Shown piece by piece: positions 16,724 through 24,831 of a DNA stretch of 64,000 nt. This stretch comes from Clostridia bacterium (GTDB lineage: Bacteria; Bacillota; Clostridia; Christensenellales; CAG-138). Where the stretch lies: assembly GCA_017614315.1 (NCBI GenBank), contig JAGACA010000007.1, positions 1 to 64,000 on the forward strand. Reading direction: 5' to 3'. The translations under genes were made by a program, and so were the position numbers. The notes under the pieces are model-generated. The model was given only the letters and a program-made list of their open reading frames with translations. It did no database searches and had not been told where the DNA came from. Positions within the stretch are counted from its first letter, which is position 1; each line of letters opens with the position of its first letter.

Positions 16724-17908
16724 TTGATAAAGCGCATATTGATTTTGCTGGCTGCGGCTTTCATGGCTCTTTCGGCGGGCTGCGGCGTCGTCCCGGGCAG
16801 GGAAAGGAGCCTCTCCGATCCCGTAAGCTTCGAGGGCGAGGCGCATTCCGTTAAGGTCATGTTCGTCAACGTCGGCAAGGCCGACGCGGCGATCGTTTCG
16901 GTCGACGGCGGCGTCTGGCTCATCGACACGGGGACGGAGGAAAGCTTCCCGAACCTTTTCGCCGCGCTGAAGCTTATCGGCGCGGACTCGATCGACGGCG
17001 TTATACTCACGCACGGACATTCAGACCACACGGGCGGCTTAAAGCCGATATCCGAGGTCTTCGCGGTAAAGCGCGTGCTGTTCCCGTCGCTTCTGAACGA
17101 CCGCGTCAAGGTCGAGAACCTCGTTTTGTCATTGAACCTCGCGGGCGAGTACTTAAGGGCGGGCGACAGCGTCGAGATCGCAGGCGGCGTATACTTCGAC
17201 GTTATCGGGCCGACCGAGCAGGACGCGGACGACGACAACGACAACTCGCTCGTAGTCAAGCTCACGGTCAACGGCAGGAGCTTCCTCTTCACGGGGGACA
17301 TGCAGTTCAACGAGGACGGGCGCATCCTCGCGTCCGGCGCGGACGTTTCCTGCGACGTCCTCAAGGTCCCGAACCACGGGAATCCCGACGCTTTGAGCGA
17401 AGCCTTCGCCAAGGCCGCAAAGCCCCTCGCCGCGGTGATATCCACCGACACCTCGGTCGACAGGGACTCCGCGAACGAGCTCGTTTTAAGGAAGCTCGCG
17501 ACGGCGGAGAAATATCTTACGCAGGAGCATCCCCTCGGCATACTCATGACCGTGGAGGAAAACGGCGCCGTTTCCGTATCGTTCCCGACCCTGCCCGAAG
17601 CCGCGTCCGGCGCGGAGCTTGCCGAGGTATCGATCAAGGGGCAGTATTTCGTCGTCAGGAACACCTCGGCGGGCGATATCGACCTGTCCGGCTGGGCGGT
17701 CTATTCCACCCGCGGGTTCGAGGTGTTCGCGTTCCCGGATGGCGCGGCGTTAAGGGCGGGGGAGACGTTCACCGTCGCCTGCAGAAAGAGCTCTGTGAAC
17801 GCGGATTACATCTGGAACGTGAAAAAGGCCTGGGCGGAAAACAAAGCGGACTACGCGGTGCTCCTTGACAAAAACGGCTGTGAGGTTTCGCGAAGGATCA
17901 GCGAATAA
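16724..17908 (+). CDS. MBL-fold hydrolase lipoprotein with lamin-tail domain
   Basis: This is a 394-residue exported lipoprotein (LIKRILILLAAAFMALSAGC, Cys about residue 20). Residues 40-270 form a metallo-beta-lactamase fold of the ComEC-like group, with the metal motif THGHSDHTGG and a later GDMQ and PNHG. The C-terminal 100 residues are a lamin-tail domain (DIDLSGWAVYS). Such proteins are often DNA- or nucleotide-hydrolase candidates, but the substrate is unknown. The start is TTG (16724): GGGAGG lies 7 bases upstream, and the earlier in-frame ATG at 16685 overlaps the -10 element. The lamin-tail domain echoes the four in the CotH lipoprotein at 3.7 kb. Confidence 0.83.
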   Translation: MIKRILILLAAAFMALSAGCGVVPGRERSLSDPVSFEGEAHSVKVMFVNVGKADAAIVSVDGGVWLIDTGTEESFPNLFAALKLIGADSIDGVILTHGHSDHTGGLKPISEVFAVKRVLFPSLLNDRVKVENLVLSLNLAGEYLRAGDSVEIAGGVYFDVIGPTEQDADDDNDNSLVVKLTVNGRSFLFTGDMQFNEDGRILASGADVSCDVLKVPNHGNPDALSEAFAKAAKPLAAVISTDTSVDRDSANELVLRKLATAEKYLTQEHPLGILMTVEENGAVSVSFPTLPEAASGAELAEVSIKGQYFVVRNTSAGDIDLSGWAVYSTRGFEVFAFPDGAALRAGETFTVACRKSSVNADYIWNVKKAWAENKADYAVLLDKNGCEVSRRISE

Positions 17909-17946
17909 TATAATCGGCGAAACCCCCGAAAAGGCCTCCCGGCCGT

Positions 17947-17975
17947 TTGACACGGGGGATGAACGAGCGTATAAT
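17947..17975 (+). promoter_or_regulatory. Full-consensus promoter of feoAB
   Basis: TTGACA (17947-17952), exactly 17 bases, and TATAAT (17970-17975) match the sigma-A consensus perfectly. Confidence 0.85.
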
Positions 17976-17977
17976 AA

Positions 17978-18010
17978 CCCTGTAAAAAATCGTTTTACGG
18001 GGTTTTCTTT
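17978..18010 (+). promoter_or_regulatory. Leader hairpin of feoAB with T-rich tail
   Basis: GTAAAA (17982-17987) and TTTTAC (17993-17998) pair around AATCG, extended by CCC/GGG. TTTTCTTT follows, ending just before the ATG at 18013. It covers the predicted transcript start, so it could be a DNA operator for an iron regulator or a terminator-like attenuator. A normal Shine-Dalgarno is missing. Confidence 0.5.
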
Positions 18011-18012
18011 AT

Positions 18013-20565
18013 ATGGAAAAAGACCGTACCCTGGCTGAACTCGAAATAGGCGGCACGGCATACGTCCGCAGGCTCACCGCCGAGGAACCTGCGCTTCGGC
18101 GCAGGCTTTTCGACATGGGCATAACGCCCGGCACCGCCATCACCGTGAAAAAACGCGCGCCCATGGGCGATCCCCTGGAGCTTTCGCTCCGCGGGTATTC
18201 GCTTTCCCTGCGTCTCGAGGACGCGGCGCGGATAGAGCTCATGACCGGCGACGAGGCCGCAGTTTCATTGAAGGCGAAGGCCGATGCCGTCGATAAGTTC
18301 ATGAAGGAGGGCAGGAGCCTTCTCGAGGCGGAGACGCACGAAGACGTCGAGGACTCCGGCGCGCACGCGAGGGCGGCAAAGCTGACCGAACTCATGCTCA
18401 AGTCCGGCAGCTGCTGCGCCATGTGCGGCAAAAACGGCGGGGAATGCGAATGCGGGAATGACGGCTTCACCGACAAGCCCGTCAAGCTCGCCCTCGCGGG
18501 GAACCCCAACTGCGGCAAGACGACGCTTTTCAACGCCATGACCGGCGCGCGCGAATACGTCGGCAATTTCCCCGGCGTCACCGTCGAAAAGAAGGAGGGC
18601 AGGATAAAGACCTCGCCCGCCGGCGAGGGGCTCTGCACCATGGGCCACGAGATGACGCTCGTCGATCTTCCGGGCATCTATTCGCTCTCGCCCTATACGA
18701 TGGAGGAGATCGTCGCAAGGCGCTTCATCGTCGACGAAAAGCCCGACGCCATAATCAATATTATCGACGCGACGAACCTCGAGCGCAACCTATACCTGAC
18801 CGTCCAGCTCCTCGAGCTCGAGCGCCCCATGATAATCGCGCTCAACATGATGGACGAGGTCGGGAAAAAGGGCGATTCCATCGACGTAAAAAGGCTCTCT
18901 TTCGAGCTCGGCATACCGGTGATACCCATCTCCGCAAGGACAGGGCAGGGCGTTAAAGAGCTCGTGTCCCAGGCGCAGAGGCTCATCACCGCCGTGCATA
19001 CGCAGTTCCACGAGGGCTTTTTGCTCGAGCCCGACCATCTATACGACGATTTCACGCACTCGATCCATCACAAGCTCGATTCTTTGATCGAGGAATACGC
19101 CGAAAAGGCCGATATCCCCACGCACTGGGCGGCGATGAAGCTGCTCGAGGGCGACAAGCCCGTTGAGGAAAGGCTCGGGCTCCCCGACGACGTTTCTGCC
19201 GAGGTCGAAAGCGTCGTCACGGAATACGCGACGGCCTCCACGAACCCCTACACCGACAACATCGCGCTCCTTGCCGACAGCCGCTATCGCTATATCGAAG
19301 GCCTCGCCGCGTCGTGCTATGAGAAAAAGGACAAGTCGGACAGGCCGGGCGTTTCAGACAAGATCGACCGCGTGCTCACGAACAAGTTCTTCGCGATCCC
19401 GATCTTCCTCGGGATAATGGCGATAATATTCCTGCTCACCTTCGGCACGGTGGGGAAATGGCTCCAAACGCTCATGGAGTGGCTGATATTCGACACCGCT
19501 GCTCCCGCCGTATCGAATGCTCTTTCCGGAGCCGGCGCGCCCGAATGGTTCATATCCCTCGTCTGCGACGGCGTTATGAGCGGCGTGGGCGGGGTGCTCT
19601 CGTTCCTTCCGCAGATAGCGGTGCTGTTCCTCTGCCTGTCGCTGCTTGAGGATTCGGGCTATATGAGCCGCATTGCGTTCATGATGGACAAGCCCATGCG
19701 CCGCTTCGGGCTCTCGGGCAAGAGCTTCATACCTTTGCTCATGGGCTTCGGCTGCTCCGTTCCCGCAATAATGGGCGCGCGCACGATGGAGAACATGAAG
19801 GACAAGAGGAACACCATACTCCTCATACCGTTCATGAGCTGCTCCGCGAAGCTTCCCGTCTACGGGCTGATCGCCGGCGCGTTCTTCGGCGGATATGCCG
19901 CGCTCGTCATTATAGGTCTGTACGTTTTCGGGATACTCCTCGCGATAGTTTCGGGGCTCCTGTTCAATAAAACGCTCTTCCGCGGCAACGACGCCGCGTT
20001 CATGATCGAGCTCCCGCCGTACCGCCTCCCGAAGCTCAAGGACACCCTGCTCCACGTGTGGGAGAGGGTAAAGCACTTCATCACCAAGGCGGGCACGCTG
20101 ATATTCGCCATGAGCGTCGTCGTGTGGTTCCTGATGCGCTTCAGCTTCCGCTTCGAGCTTCTCACCGAAGAGGAGGTCGGCTCGTCCATCATCGGCGTGA
20201 TCGGCGGCTTCATCGCCCCGATATTCAAGCCTCTGGGCTTCGGCACGTGGATGGCGGCGGTCGCGCTTTTAACCGGTATCGTCGCGAAGGAGAGCGTCGT
20301 ATCGACGCTCAGCATACTGTACGGCTTCGCTATGGGCTCGGGCAGCGCGGCGTTCGCGGCGATGACGGAGGGCGGCTTCACGACGAGGTCGGCGCTCGCG
20401 TTCCTAGTGTTCGTACTGCTCTACGTGCCCTGCGTCGGCGCGACGGCCACGCTATCGAAGGAGCTCGGCTCGAAGAAATGGACGGCGTTCTCGATCGCGT
20501 ATCAGCTCGTTATCGCTTACGCCGCGGCGCTCGTCGTATATCTTGTGAGCGGAATATTCGCCTGA
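18013..20565 (+). CDS. feoB: FeoA-FeoB fusion ferrous iron transporter
   Basis: This 850-residue protein joins FeoA and FeoB. Residues 1-78 are the SH3-like FeoA domain (RRRLFDMGITPGT). A linker of about 75 residues contains a cysteine cluster (CCAMCGKNGGECEC, about 136-149). FeoB then begins: G1 GNPNCGKT (about 165), G3 DLPG, G4 NMMD, followed by Gate-type membrane helices (about 455-850). FeoB imports Fe2+ across the cytoplasmic membrane, driven or gated by its GTPase domain. The cysteine linker is not typical and could sense metal or bind a cluster. The gene is monocistronic between a consensus promoter and a terminator. Confidence 0.95.
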   Translation: MEKDRTLAELEIGGTAYVRRLTAEEPALRRRLFDMGITPGTAITVKKRAPMGDPLELSLRGYSLSLRLEDAARIELMTGDEAAVSLKAKADAVDKFMKEGRSLLEAETHEDVEDSGAHARAAKLTELMLKSGSCCAMCGKNGGECECGNDGFTDKPVKLALAGNPNCGKTTLFNAMTGAREYVGNFPGVTVEKKEGRIKTSPAGEGLCTMGHEMTLVDLPGIYSLSPYTMEEIVARRFIVDEKPDAIINIIDATNLERNLYLTVQLLELERPMIIALNMMDEVGKKGDSIDVKRLSFELGIPVIPISARTGQGVKELVSQAQRLITAVHTQFHEGFLLEPDHLYDDFTHSIHHKLDSLIEEYAEKADIPTHWAAMKLLEGDKPVEERLGLPDDVSAEVESVVTEYATASTNPYTDNIALLADSRYRYIEGLAASCYEKKDKSDRPGVSDKIDRVLTNKFFAIPIFLGIMAIIFLLTFGTVGKWLQTLMEWLIFDTAAPAVSNALSGAGAPEWFISLVCDGVMSGVGGVLSFLPQIAVLFLCLSLLEDSGYMSRIAFMMDKPMRRFGLSGKSFIPLLMGFGCSVPAIMGARTMENMKDKRNTILLIPFMSCSAKLPVYGLIAGAFFGGYAALVIIGLYVFGILLAIVSGLLFNKTLFRGNDAAFMIELPPYRLPKLKDTLLHVWERVKHFITKAGTLIFAMSVVVWFLMRFSFRFELLTEEEVGSSIIGVIGGFIAPIFKPLGFGTWMAAVALLTGIVAKESVVSTLSILYGFAMGSGSAAFAAMTEGGFTTRSALAFLVFVLLYVPCVGATATLSKELGSKKWTAFSIAYQLVIAYAAALVVYLVSGIFA

Positions 20566-20610
20566 CGAACCGACCGCGCCGCCTTTTTTACAGGGCTATT
20601 TGAAAAACAT

Positions 20611-20647
20611 ACCTCATATCCTGATAAAAAACAGGATGTGAGGTTTT
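20611..20647 (+). terminator. feoAB terminator that contains the next gene's Shine-Dalgarno
   Basis: A 13-bp stem (ACCTCATATCCTG with CAGGATGTGAGGT, one G-T wobble) is followed by TTTTTTG. The GAGG in its right arm is also the best ribosome site for the ATG at 20653. Confidence 0.75.
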
Positions 20648-20652
20648 TTGTT

Positions 20653-21921
20653 ATGGAAACGCTTCGTTACGGTTCAAGCGGGAACGCGGTCGTCCTCCTT
20701 CAGCTCGCGCTTCAAAGGGCGGGGTATTTAAGACCCGATCCCGACGGCGTGTTCGGCACGGCGACGCTCAACGCCGTCCGCCGCTTCCAGTCGGCGTTCG
20801 GTCTCGCGCCCGACGGCATAGCCGGCCCGAGGACATGGGATAAGCTCGAAAAGTTCCTTTACGGTTTTTTCACTTTAAGGCTCCGTCCCGGCGACACCTT
20901 TTACAGGCTCGCGAAAAGATACGGCACGACGGCGGAGAGCATCGCGGCGGCGAATCCCGAGCTCGATCCCGCGAACCTCCCGGTCGGCGGCGAGATCGCC
21001 GTCCCGTTCGGCTATCCCGTCACGCCGACGAACGTGCCGTGGTCGAGCGAGCTTCTGGAATACGCCGTACGCGGGCTGACCGTCCGCTATCCGTTCATAC
21101 GGCTGGAGACGATAGGCCATACGCCGCTCCTTAAGCCCATCCGCGTCCTCAGGATCGGCTCGGGCAGGCGCGAGGTGTTCATAAACGCCGCGCATCACGC
21201 GAACGAGTGGATCACGTCGCCGCTCGTCACGGACTTCGTCGAATCCTTCGCCGCGGCATATGTGAACAAAACGGAGCTCGAGGGCAAAAGCGCCGCCGCG
21301 CTCTACGCGTCCGTCACGCTCTACGCCGCGCCGATGGTCGATCCGGACGGGGTGGATCTCGTGAACGGAGCGATCCGGGACAAGGCGAAGAACGCCGCGC
21401 GGCTCATCGCCGACGATTACCCCACGATACCGTTCCCGTCGGGCTGGAAGGCGAACATCGAGGGCACGGATCTCAACCTCAATTACCCCGCCGGCTGGGA
21501 GGAGGCTGAAAGGATAAAATACGAAAAGGGCTTCGTCTCGCCCGCACCGCGGGACTTCGTGGGATCATCCCCGCTCTCCGCTCCCGAATCCCGCGCGGTT
21601 TACGATTTCACGAGGACGCGGGACTTCGCTGCGACGGTGTCGTATCACACGCAGGGCGAGGAGATCTATTATAAATACCTCGACGAAGAGCCCGAGGGGG
21701 CGAGGGAGCTCGCCCTGAAGATGGCGGAGGTATCCGGCTATTCCGTCGCGGACGTTCCTTACGAGTCGAGCTTCGCGGGGTACAAGGACTGGTTCATATC
21801 GGAGTACGGCCGCCCCGGCTTCACCGTCGAGGCGGGCAGGGGGATAAACCCGCTGCCCATATCGCAGTACCCGCGCCTGCGCAGGGAAAACTTCCCGCTG
21901 ATGACGGTCGCTCTCGGATGA
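20653..21921 (+). CDS. M14 peptidase with PG-binding and LysM domains
   Basis: This is a 422-residue cell-wall peptidase of the gamma-D-glutamyl-diamino-acid endopeptidase I type. Residues 1-60 form a PG_binding_1 domain (LQLALQRAGYL, DGIAGPRTW). Residues 65-112 form a LysM domain (RPGDTFYRLAKRYGT). The rest is an M14 zinc carboxypeptidase with HHANEW (His, Glu ligands), SYHTQGE (His ligand) and TVEAGRG (catalytic Glu). It would cleave stem-peptide bonds in peptidoglycan. No signal peptide is visible, as in the Bacillus sphaericus-type enzymes active in sporulating cells. The start is ATG 20653, with GAGG 9 bases upstream inside the preceding terminator stem. Confidence 0.9.
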   Translation: METLRYGSSGNAVVLLQLALQRAGYLRPDPDGVFGTATLNAVRRFQSAFGLAPDGIAGPRTWDKLEKFLYGFFTLRLRPGDTFYRLAKRYGTTAESIAAANPELDPANLPVGGEIAVPFGYPVTPTNVPWSSELLEYAVRGLTVRYPFIRLETIGHTPLLKPIRVLRIGSGRREVFINAAHHANEWITSPLVTDFVESFAAAYVNKTELEGKSAAALYASVTLYAAPMVDPDGVDLVNGAIRDKAKNAARLIADDYPTIPFPSGWKANIEGTDLNLNYPAGWEEAERIKYEKGFVSPAPRDFVGSSPLSAPESRAVYDFTRTRDFAATVSYHTQGEEIYYKYLDEEPEGARELALKMAEVSGYSVADVPYESSFAGYKDWFISEYGRPGFTVEAGRGINPLPISQYPRLRRENFPLMTVALG

Positions 21922-21973
21922 GAAAAGGATCGAAAAACGGCTCTCCGAAAGGCTCGAAACCTTGCTTTCGCTA

Positions 21974-22002
21974 TTGAAAAACGGGGCGAAATATGGTATG
22001 AT
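21974..22002 (+). promoter_or_regulatory. Promoter of hydratase gene
   Basis: TTGAAA (21974-21979), 17 bases, TATGAT (21997-22002). Confidence 0.65.
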
Positions 22003-22054
22003 AACAAAGTACGGATCAAAACGTTATCCGCAAAATCATAATAAGGAGAGCACT

Positions 22055-24304
22055 ATGATCGATCTTTACGAAAACGGCGTTTATCTGGTAAACGGAAAGC
22101 CCGTTAAGGAAGCCGTCGCGGGCGTTACCCCGGACGAGGGACGCGAGAACACCATCGCGTACCGCATACTCCGCGCGCACGACGTGTCCGAGGACAGAAA
22201 GAAGATGAAGATCCGCTTCGACTGCCTCATGAGCCACGACATCACCTACGTCGGCATCATCCAGACGGCGAGAGCCTCGGGCCTCAAGGAGTTCCCGATC
22301 CCCTACGCGATGACCAACTGCCACAACAGCCTCTGCGCGGTAGGCGGCACCATCAACGAGGACGACCACGTATTCGGCCTTTCCGCCGCGAAGAAATACG
22401 GAGGCATCTATGTTCCCGTCAATCAGTCGGTCATACACAGCTATGCCCGCGAAGCGATGGCGAACTGCGGTCATATGATACTCGGCTCCGACTCCCACAC
22501 CCGTTACGGCGCGCTCGGCACCATGGGCGTCGGCGAGGGCGGTCCGGAGCTCGTGAAGCAGCTCCTTAAGAATACATGGGACATCAACGCTCCCGAGGTC
22601 GTGCTGGTCTACGTCACCGGCAAGCCCAAAAAGGGCGTCGGCCCCCACGACGTCGCGCTCGCGCTCGTCAAGGCGACCTTCGCCAACGGCTTCGTAAAGA
22701 ACAAGGTCATGGAGTTCGTCGGCCCGGGCATCGAAAGCCTGCCCTACGATTTCAGGAACGGCATCGACGTCATGACCACCGAGACCACCTGCCTCTCCTC
22801 CGTCTGGGCTACCGACGCCGAGATCGAGAAGTATTATAAGATCCACGGCCGTCCCGAGGGATATAAAAAGCTCGAGCCCGAGGGAGTCGCCTATTACGAC
22901 AGCATGATCGAGCTCGACCTCTCGAAGATCGAGTGCATGATCGCGCTCCCGTTCCATCCCTCCAACGCCTACACCATCCATGAGTTCCTCGCGAACCCCG
23001 TCGAGATACTTAAGTCCGTCGAGGCCGAGGCCGAGAAGAAGTTCGGCGCGAAGGTACACTTAAAGCTCACCGACAAGGTTCACGACGGCAAGGTCTGGGC
23101 GGATCAGGGCGTCATCGCGGGCTGCTCCGGCGGCACGTTCGACAACTGCGTCGCCGCAGCCGAGATCATGGACGGCCATGACGTGGGCGACGGCTATTTC
23201 GGATTCAGCGTGTATCCCACCTCCGTCCCGACGAGCCTCGAGCTCACCAGGATCGGCATGACCGAAAAGCTCCTCGAGAGCGGCACCATCATCAAGCAGA
23301 GCTTCTGCGGCCCGTGCTTCGGCGCAGGCGACGTTCCCGCCAATAACGGCCTGTCGCTCCGCCACACCACCAGGAACTTCCCGAACCGCGAAGGCTCCAA
23401 GCCCGGCGAAGGTCAGATCTCGACCGTCGCGCTCATGGACTCCCGCTCCATCGCCGCCACCGCAAGGAACCACGGCGCCATAACCGCCGCCTCCGACGTC
23501 GACTGGGACGACGTGCATTACGAGTATCATTTCGACAAGTCCGTCTATGACAGGCGCGTCTACAACGGCTTCGGCAAGGCCGATCCGTCCGTCGAGCTCA
23601 AGCTCGGGCCCAACATCACCGACTGGCCCGCGATGTACGAGCTCACCGACAACGTGCTCCTGGAGCTCGACGCCGTGATCAGGGATCCCGTCACCACCAC
23701 CGACGAGCTGATCCCCTCCGGCGAGACCTCGTCCTACCGCTCCAATCCCATCCGCCTTGCGGAGTTTGCTCTTTCCCGCCGCGTACCCGAGTACGTCGGA
23801 AGGTCGAAGCAGGTCATGGCGATGGACTTCGAGCGCCGCGACGGTAAGAAGCCCGAGCGTATCATGAACGCCCTCAACAAGGTCGGCAACGCCGACGAGC
23901 TTATCAAGACCACGGGCTTCGGCTCCTGCGTCTTCGCCAACAAGCCCGGCGACGGCTCCGCCCGCGAGCAGGCTGCATCCTGCCAGCGCGTCCTCGGCGG
24001 CTTCGCGAACATCTGCTACGAGTACGCCACCAAGCGCTACCGTTCCAACTGCATCAACTGGGGCATACTGCCGTTCACCCTCCCCGAGGGCGCGGAGTTC
24101 CCCTTCGAGTGCGGCGACTTCGTGTTCGTCCCCGGCGTGCGCGAGGCTGTGAAGAACGGCGTTGAGACCATCCCCGCGAAGGCCATCACCAAGGACGGCG
24201 TCAAGGATATCACCCTCCTCATCAAGGGCCTCACCAAGGATGAGAAGGAGATCCTCCTCGAGGGCAACCTGATGAACTACTATAAGGCGAACATGAACAA
24301 ATAA
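22055..24304 (+). CDS. Aconitase-superfamily hydratase (YbhJ-like)
   Basis: This 749-residue enzyme belongs to the aconitase superfamily, closest in feel to the E. coli YbhJ group of uncharacterised hydratases. Cysteines suitable for a [4Fe-4S] cluster appear in VIAGCSGGTFDN and SFCGPCFGAGD. The substrate motif SDSHTRYGALG near residue 150 is also typical. The reaction is probably a reversible dehydration/hydration of a carboxylic acid, but the substrate is not known. The start is ATG 22055 with AGGAGAG 4 bases upstream. Strong codon bias suggests high expression. It is monocistronic with its own promoter and terminator. No other citrate-cycle gene is near. Confidence 0.85.
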   Translation: MIDLYENGVYLVNGKPVKEAVAGVTPDEGRENTIAYRILRAHDVSEDRKKMKIRFDCLMSHDITYVGIIQTARASGLKEFPIPYAMTNCHNSLCAVGGTINEDDHVFGLSAAKKYGGIYVPVNQSVIHSYAREAMANCGHMILGSDSHTRYGALGTMGVGEGGPELVKQLLKNTWDINAPEVVLVYVTGKPKKGVGPHDVALALVKATFANGFVKNKVMEFVGPGIESLPYDFRNGIDVMTTETTCLSSVWATDAEIEKYYKIHGRPEGYKKLEPEGVAYYDSMIELDLSKIECMIALPFHPSNAYTIHEFLANPVEILKSVEAEAEKKFGAKVHLKLTDKVHDGKVWADQGVIAGCSGGTFDNCVAAAEIMDGHDVGDGYFGFSVYPTSVPTSLELTRIGMTEKLLESGTIIKQSFCGPCFGAGDVPANNGLSLRHTTRNFPNREGSKPGEGQISTVALMDSRSIAATARNHGAITAASDVDWDDVHYEYHFDKSVYDRRVYNGFGKADPSVELKLGPNITDWPAMYELTDNVLLELDAVIRDPVTTTDELIPSGETSSYRSNPIRLAEFALSRRVPEYVGRSKQVMAMDFERRDGKKPERIMNALNKVGNADELIKTTGFGSCVFANKPGDGSAREQAASCQRVLGGFANICYEYATKRYRSNCINWGILPFTLPEGAEFPFECGDFVFVPGVREAVKNGVETIPAKAITKDGVKDITLLIKGLTKDEKEILLEGNLMNYYKANMNK

Positions 24305-24319
24305 AACGTTTTAGGGAGA

Positions 24320-24345
24320 AGGACGCGCGCCGCGCGTCCTTTTTT
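24320..24345 (+). terminator. Hydratase terminator
   Basis: The stem AGGACGCGC/GCGCGTCCT is followed by a run of T, 15 bases past the stop codon. Confidence 0.85.
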
Positions 24346-24380
24346 CGTCAAGACACGATCGAAAAGCCGGGAAAAAATAG

Positions 24381-24434
24381 GTTGACATCTGTTATCCAAT
24401 ATGATATCATAAGGATAGGATAACAAATGTCAAC
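24381..24434 (+). promoter_or_regulatory. blaI-type promoter with paired operators
   Basis: The promoter is TTGACA (24382-24387), N17, TATCAT (24405-24410). Around it, 17-base arms at 24381-24397 and 24418-24434 are inverted copies with one mismatch. Each arm holds an ACAnnTGT dyad (24385-24392 and 24423-24430), the core of BlaI/MecI operators, with centres 38 bp apart on either side of the -10. This predicts autorepression by the downstream BlaI-type regulator. Confidence 0.8.
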
Positions 24435-24453
24435 CGAACTTTTGGAGGTTTTT

Positions 24454-24831
24454 ATGGAAAGGATATCGCTTTCGGACGGAGAGTGGAAGCTTCTGAACCT
24501 GCTGTGGGAGGAACAGCCGCTCACAATAGGACAAATGGTAGAGGCGCTTGCATCCTCCACGGGCTGGACAAAGGCTACGGTAAACGTCATGCTCAACCGG
24601 CTCGAATCGAAGGGCGCGGTAAGGATCGAAACCGGCGGCAGAAGAAAGCTCATTTATCCCGTTATCGACCGCGAGGAGGCGGTCGGGCAGGAGGCGAGGG
24701 ATACCCTCGAAAGGATCCGCACCGACAGCATCGGGCTTCTTTTAAGCGCGATGACGCGCGATACGAAGCTTTCCGAAAAGGAAGTCGACGAGCTCATAAG
24801 GATATTGAAGGAGGCGGGGAAGAATGACTGA
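24454..24831 (+). CDS. BlaI/MecI/CopY family repressor
   Basis: This is a 125-residue winged-helix repressor. Residues 5-75 form the DNA-binding domain (SDGEWKLLNLLWEEQPLTIGQ, then TGWTKATVNVMLNRLESKG), and the rest is a helical dimerisation tail. Family members are inactivated by proteolysis triggered by a membrane M56 sensor, here the next gene. The start is ATG 24454 with GGAGG upstream; an earlier in-frame ATG lies inside the operator. The stop overlaps the sensor start by 8 bases. Two BlaI-type dyads flank its promoter. No beta-lactamase is encoded nearby, so the regulon is something else. Confidence 0.9.
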   Translation: MERISLSDGEWKLLNLLWEEQPLTIGQMVEALASSTGWTKATVNVMLNRLESKGAVRIETGGRRKLIYPVIDREEAVGQEARDTLERIRTDSIGLLLSAMTRDTKLSEKEVDELIRILKEAGKND

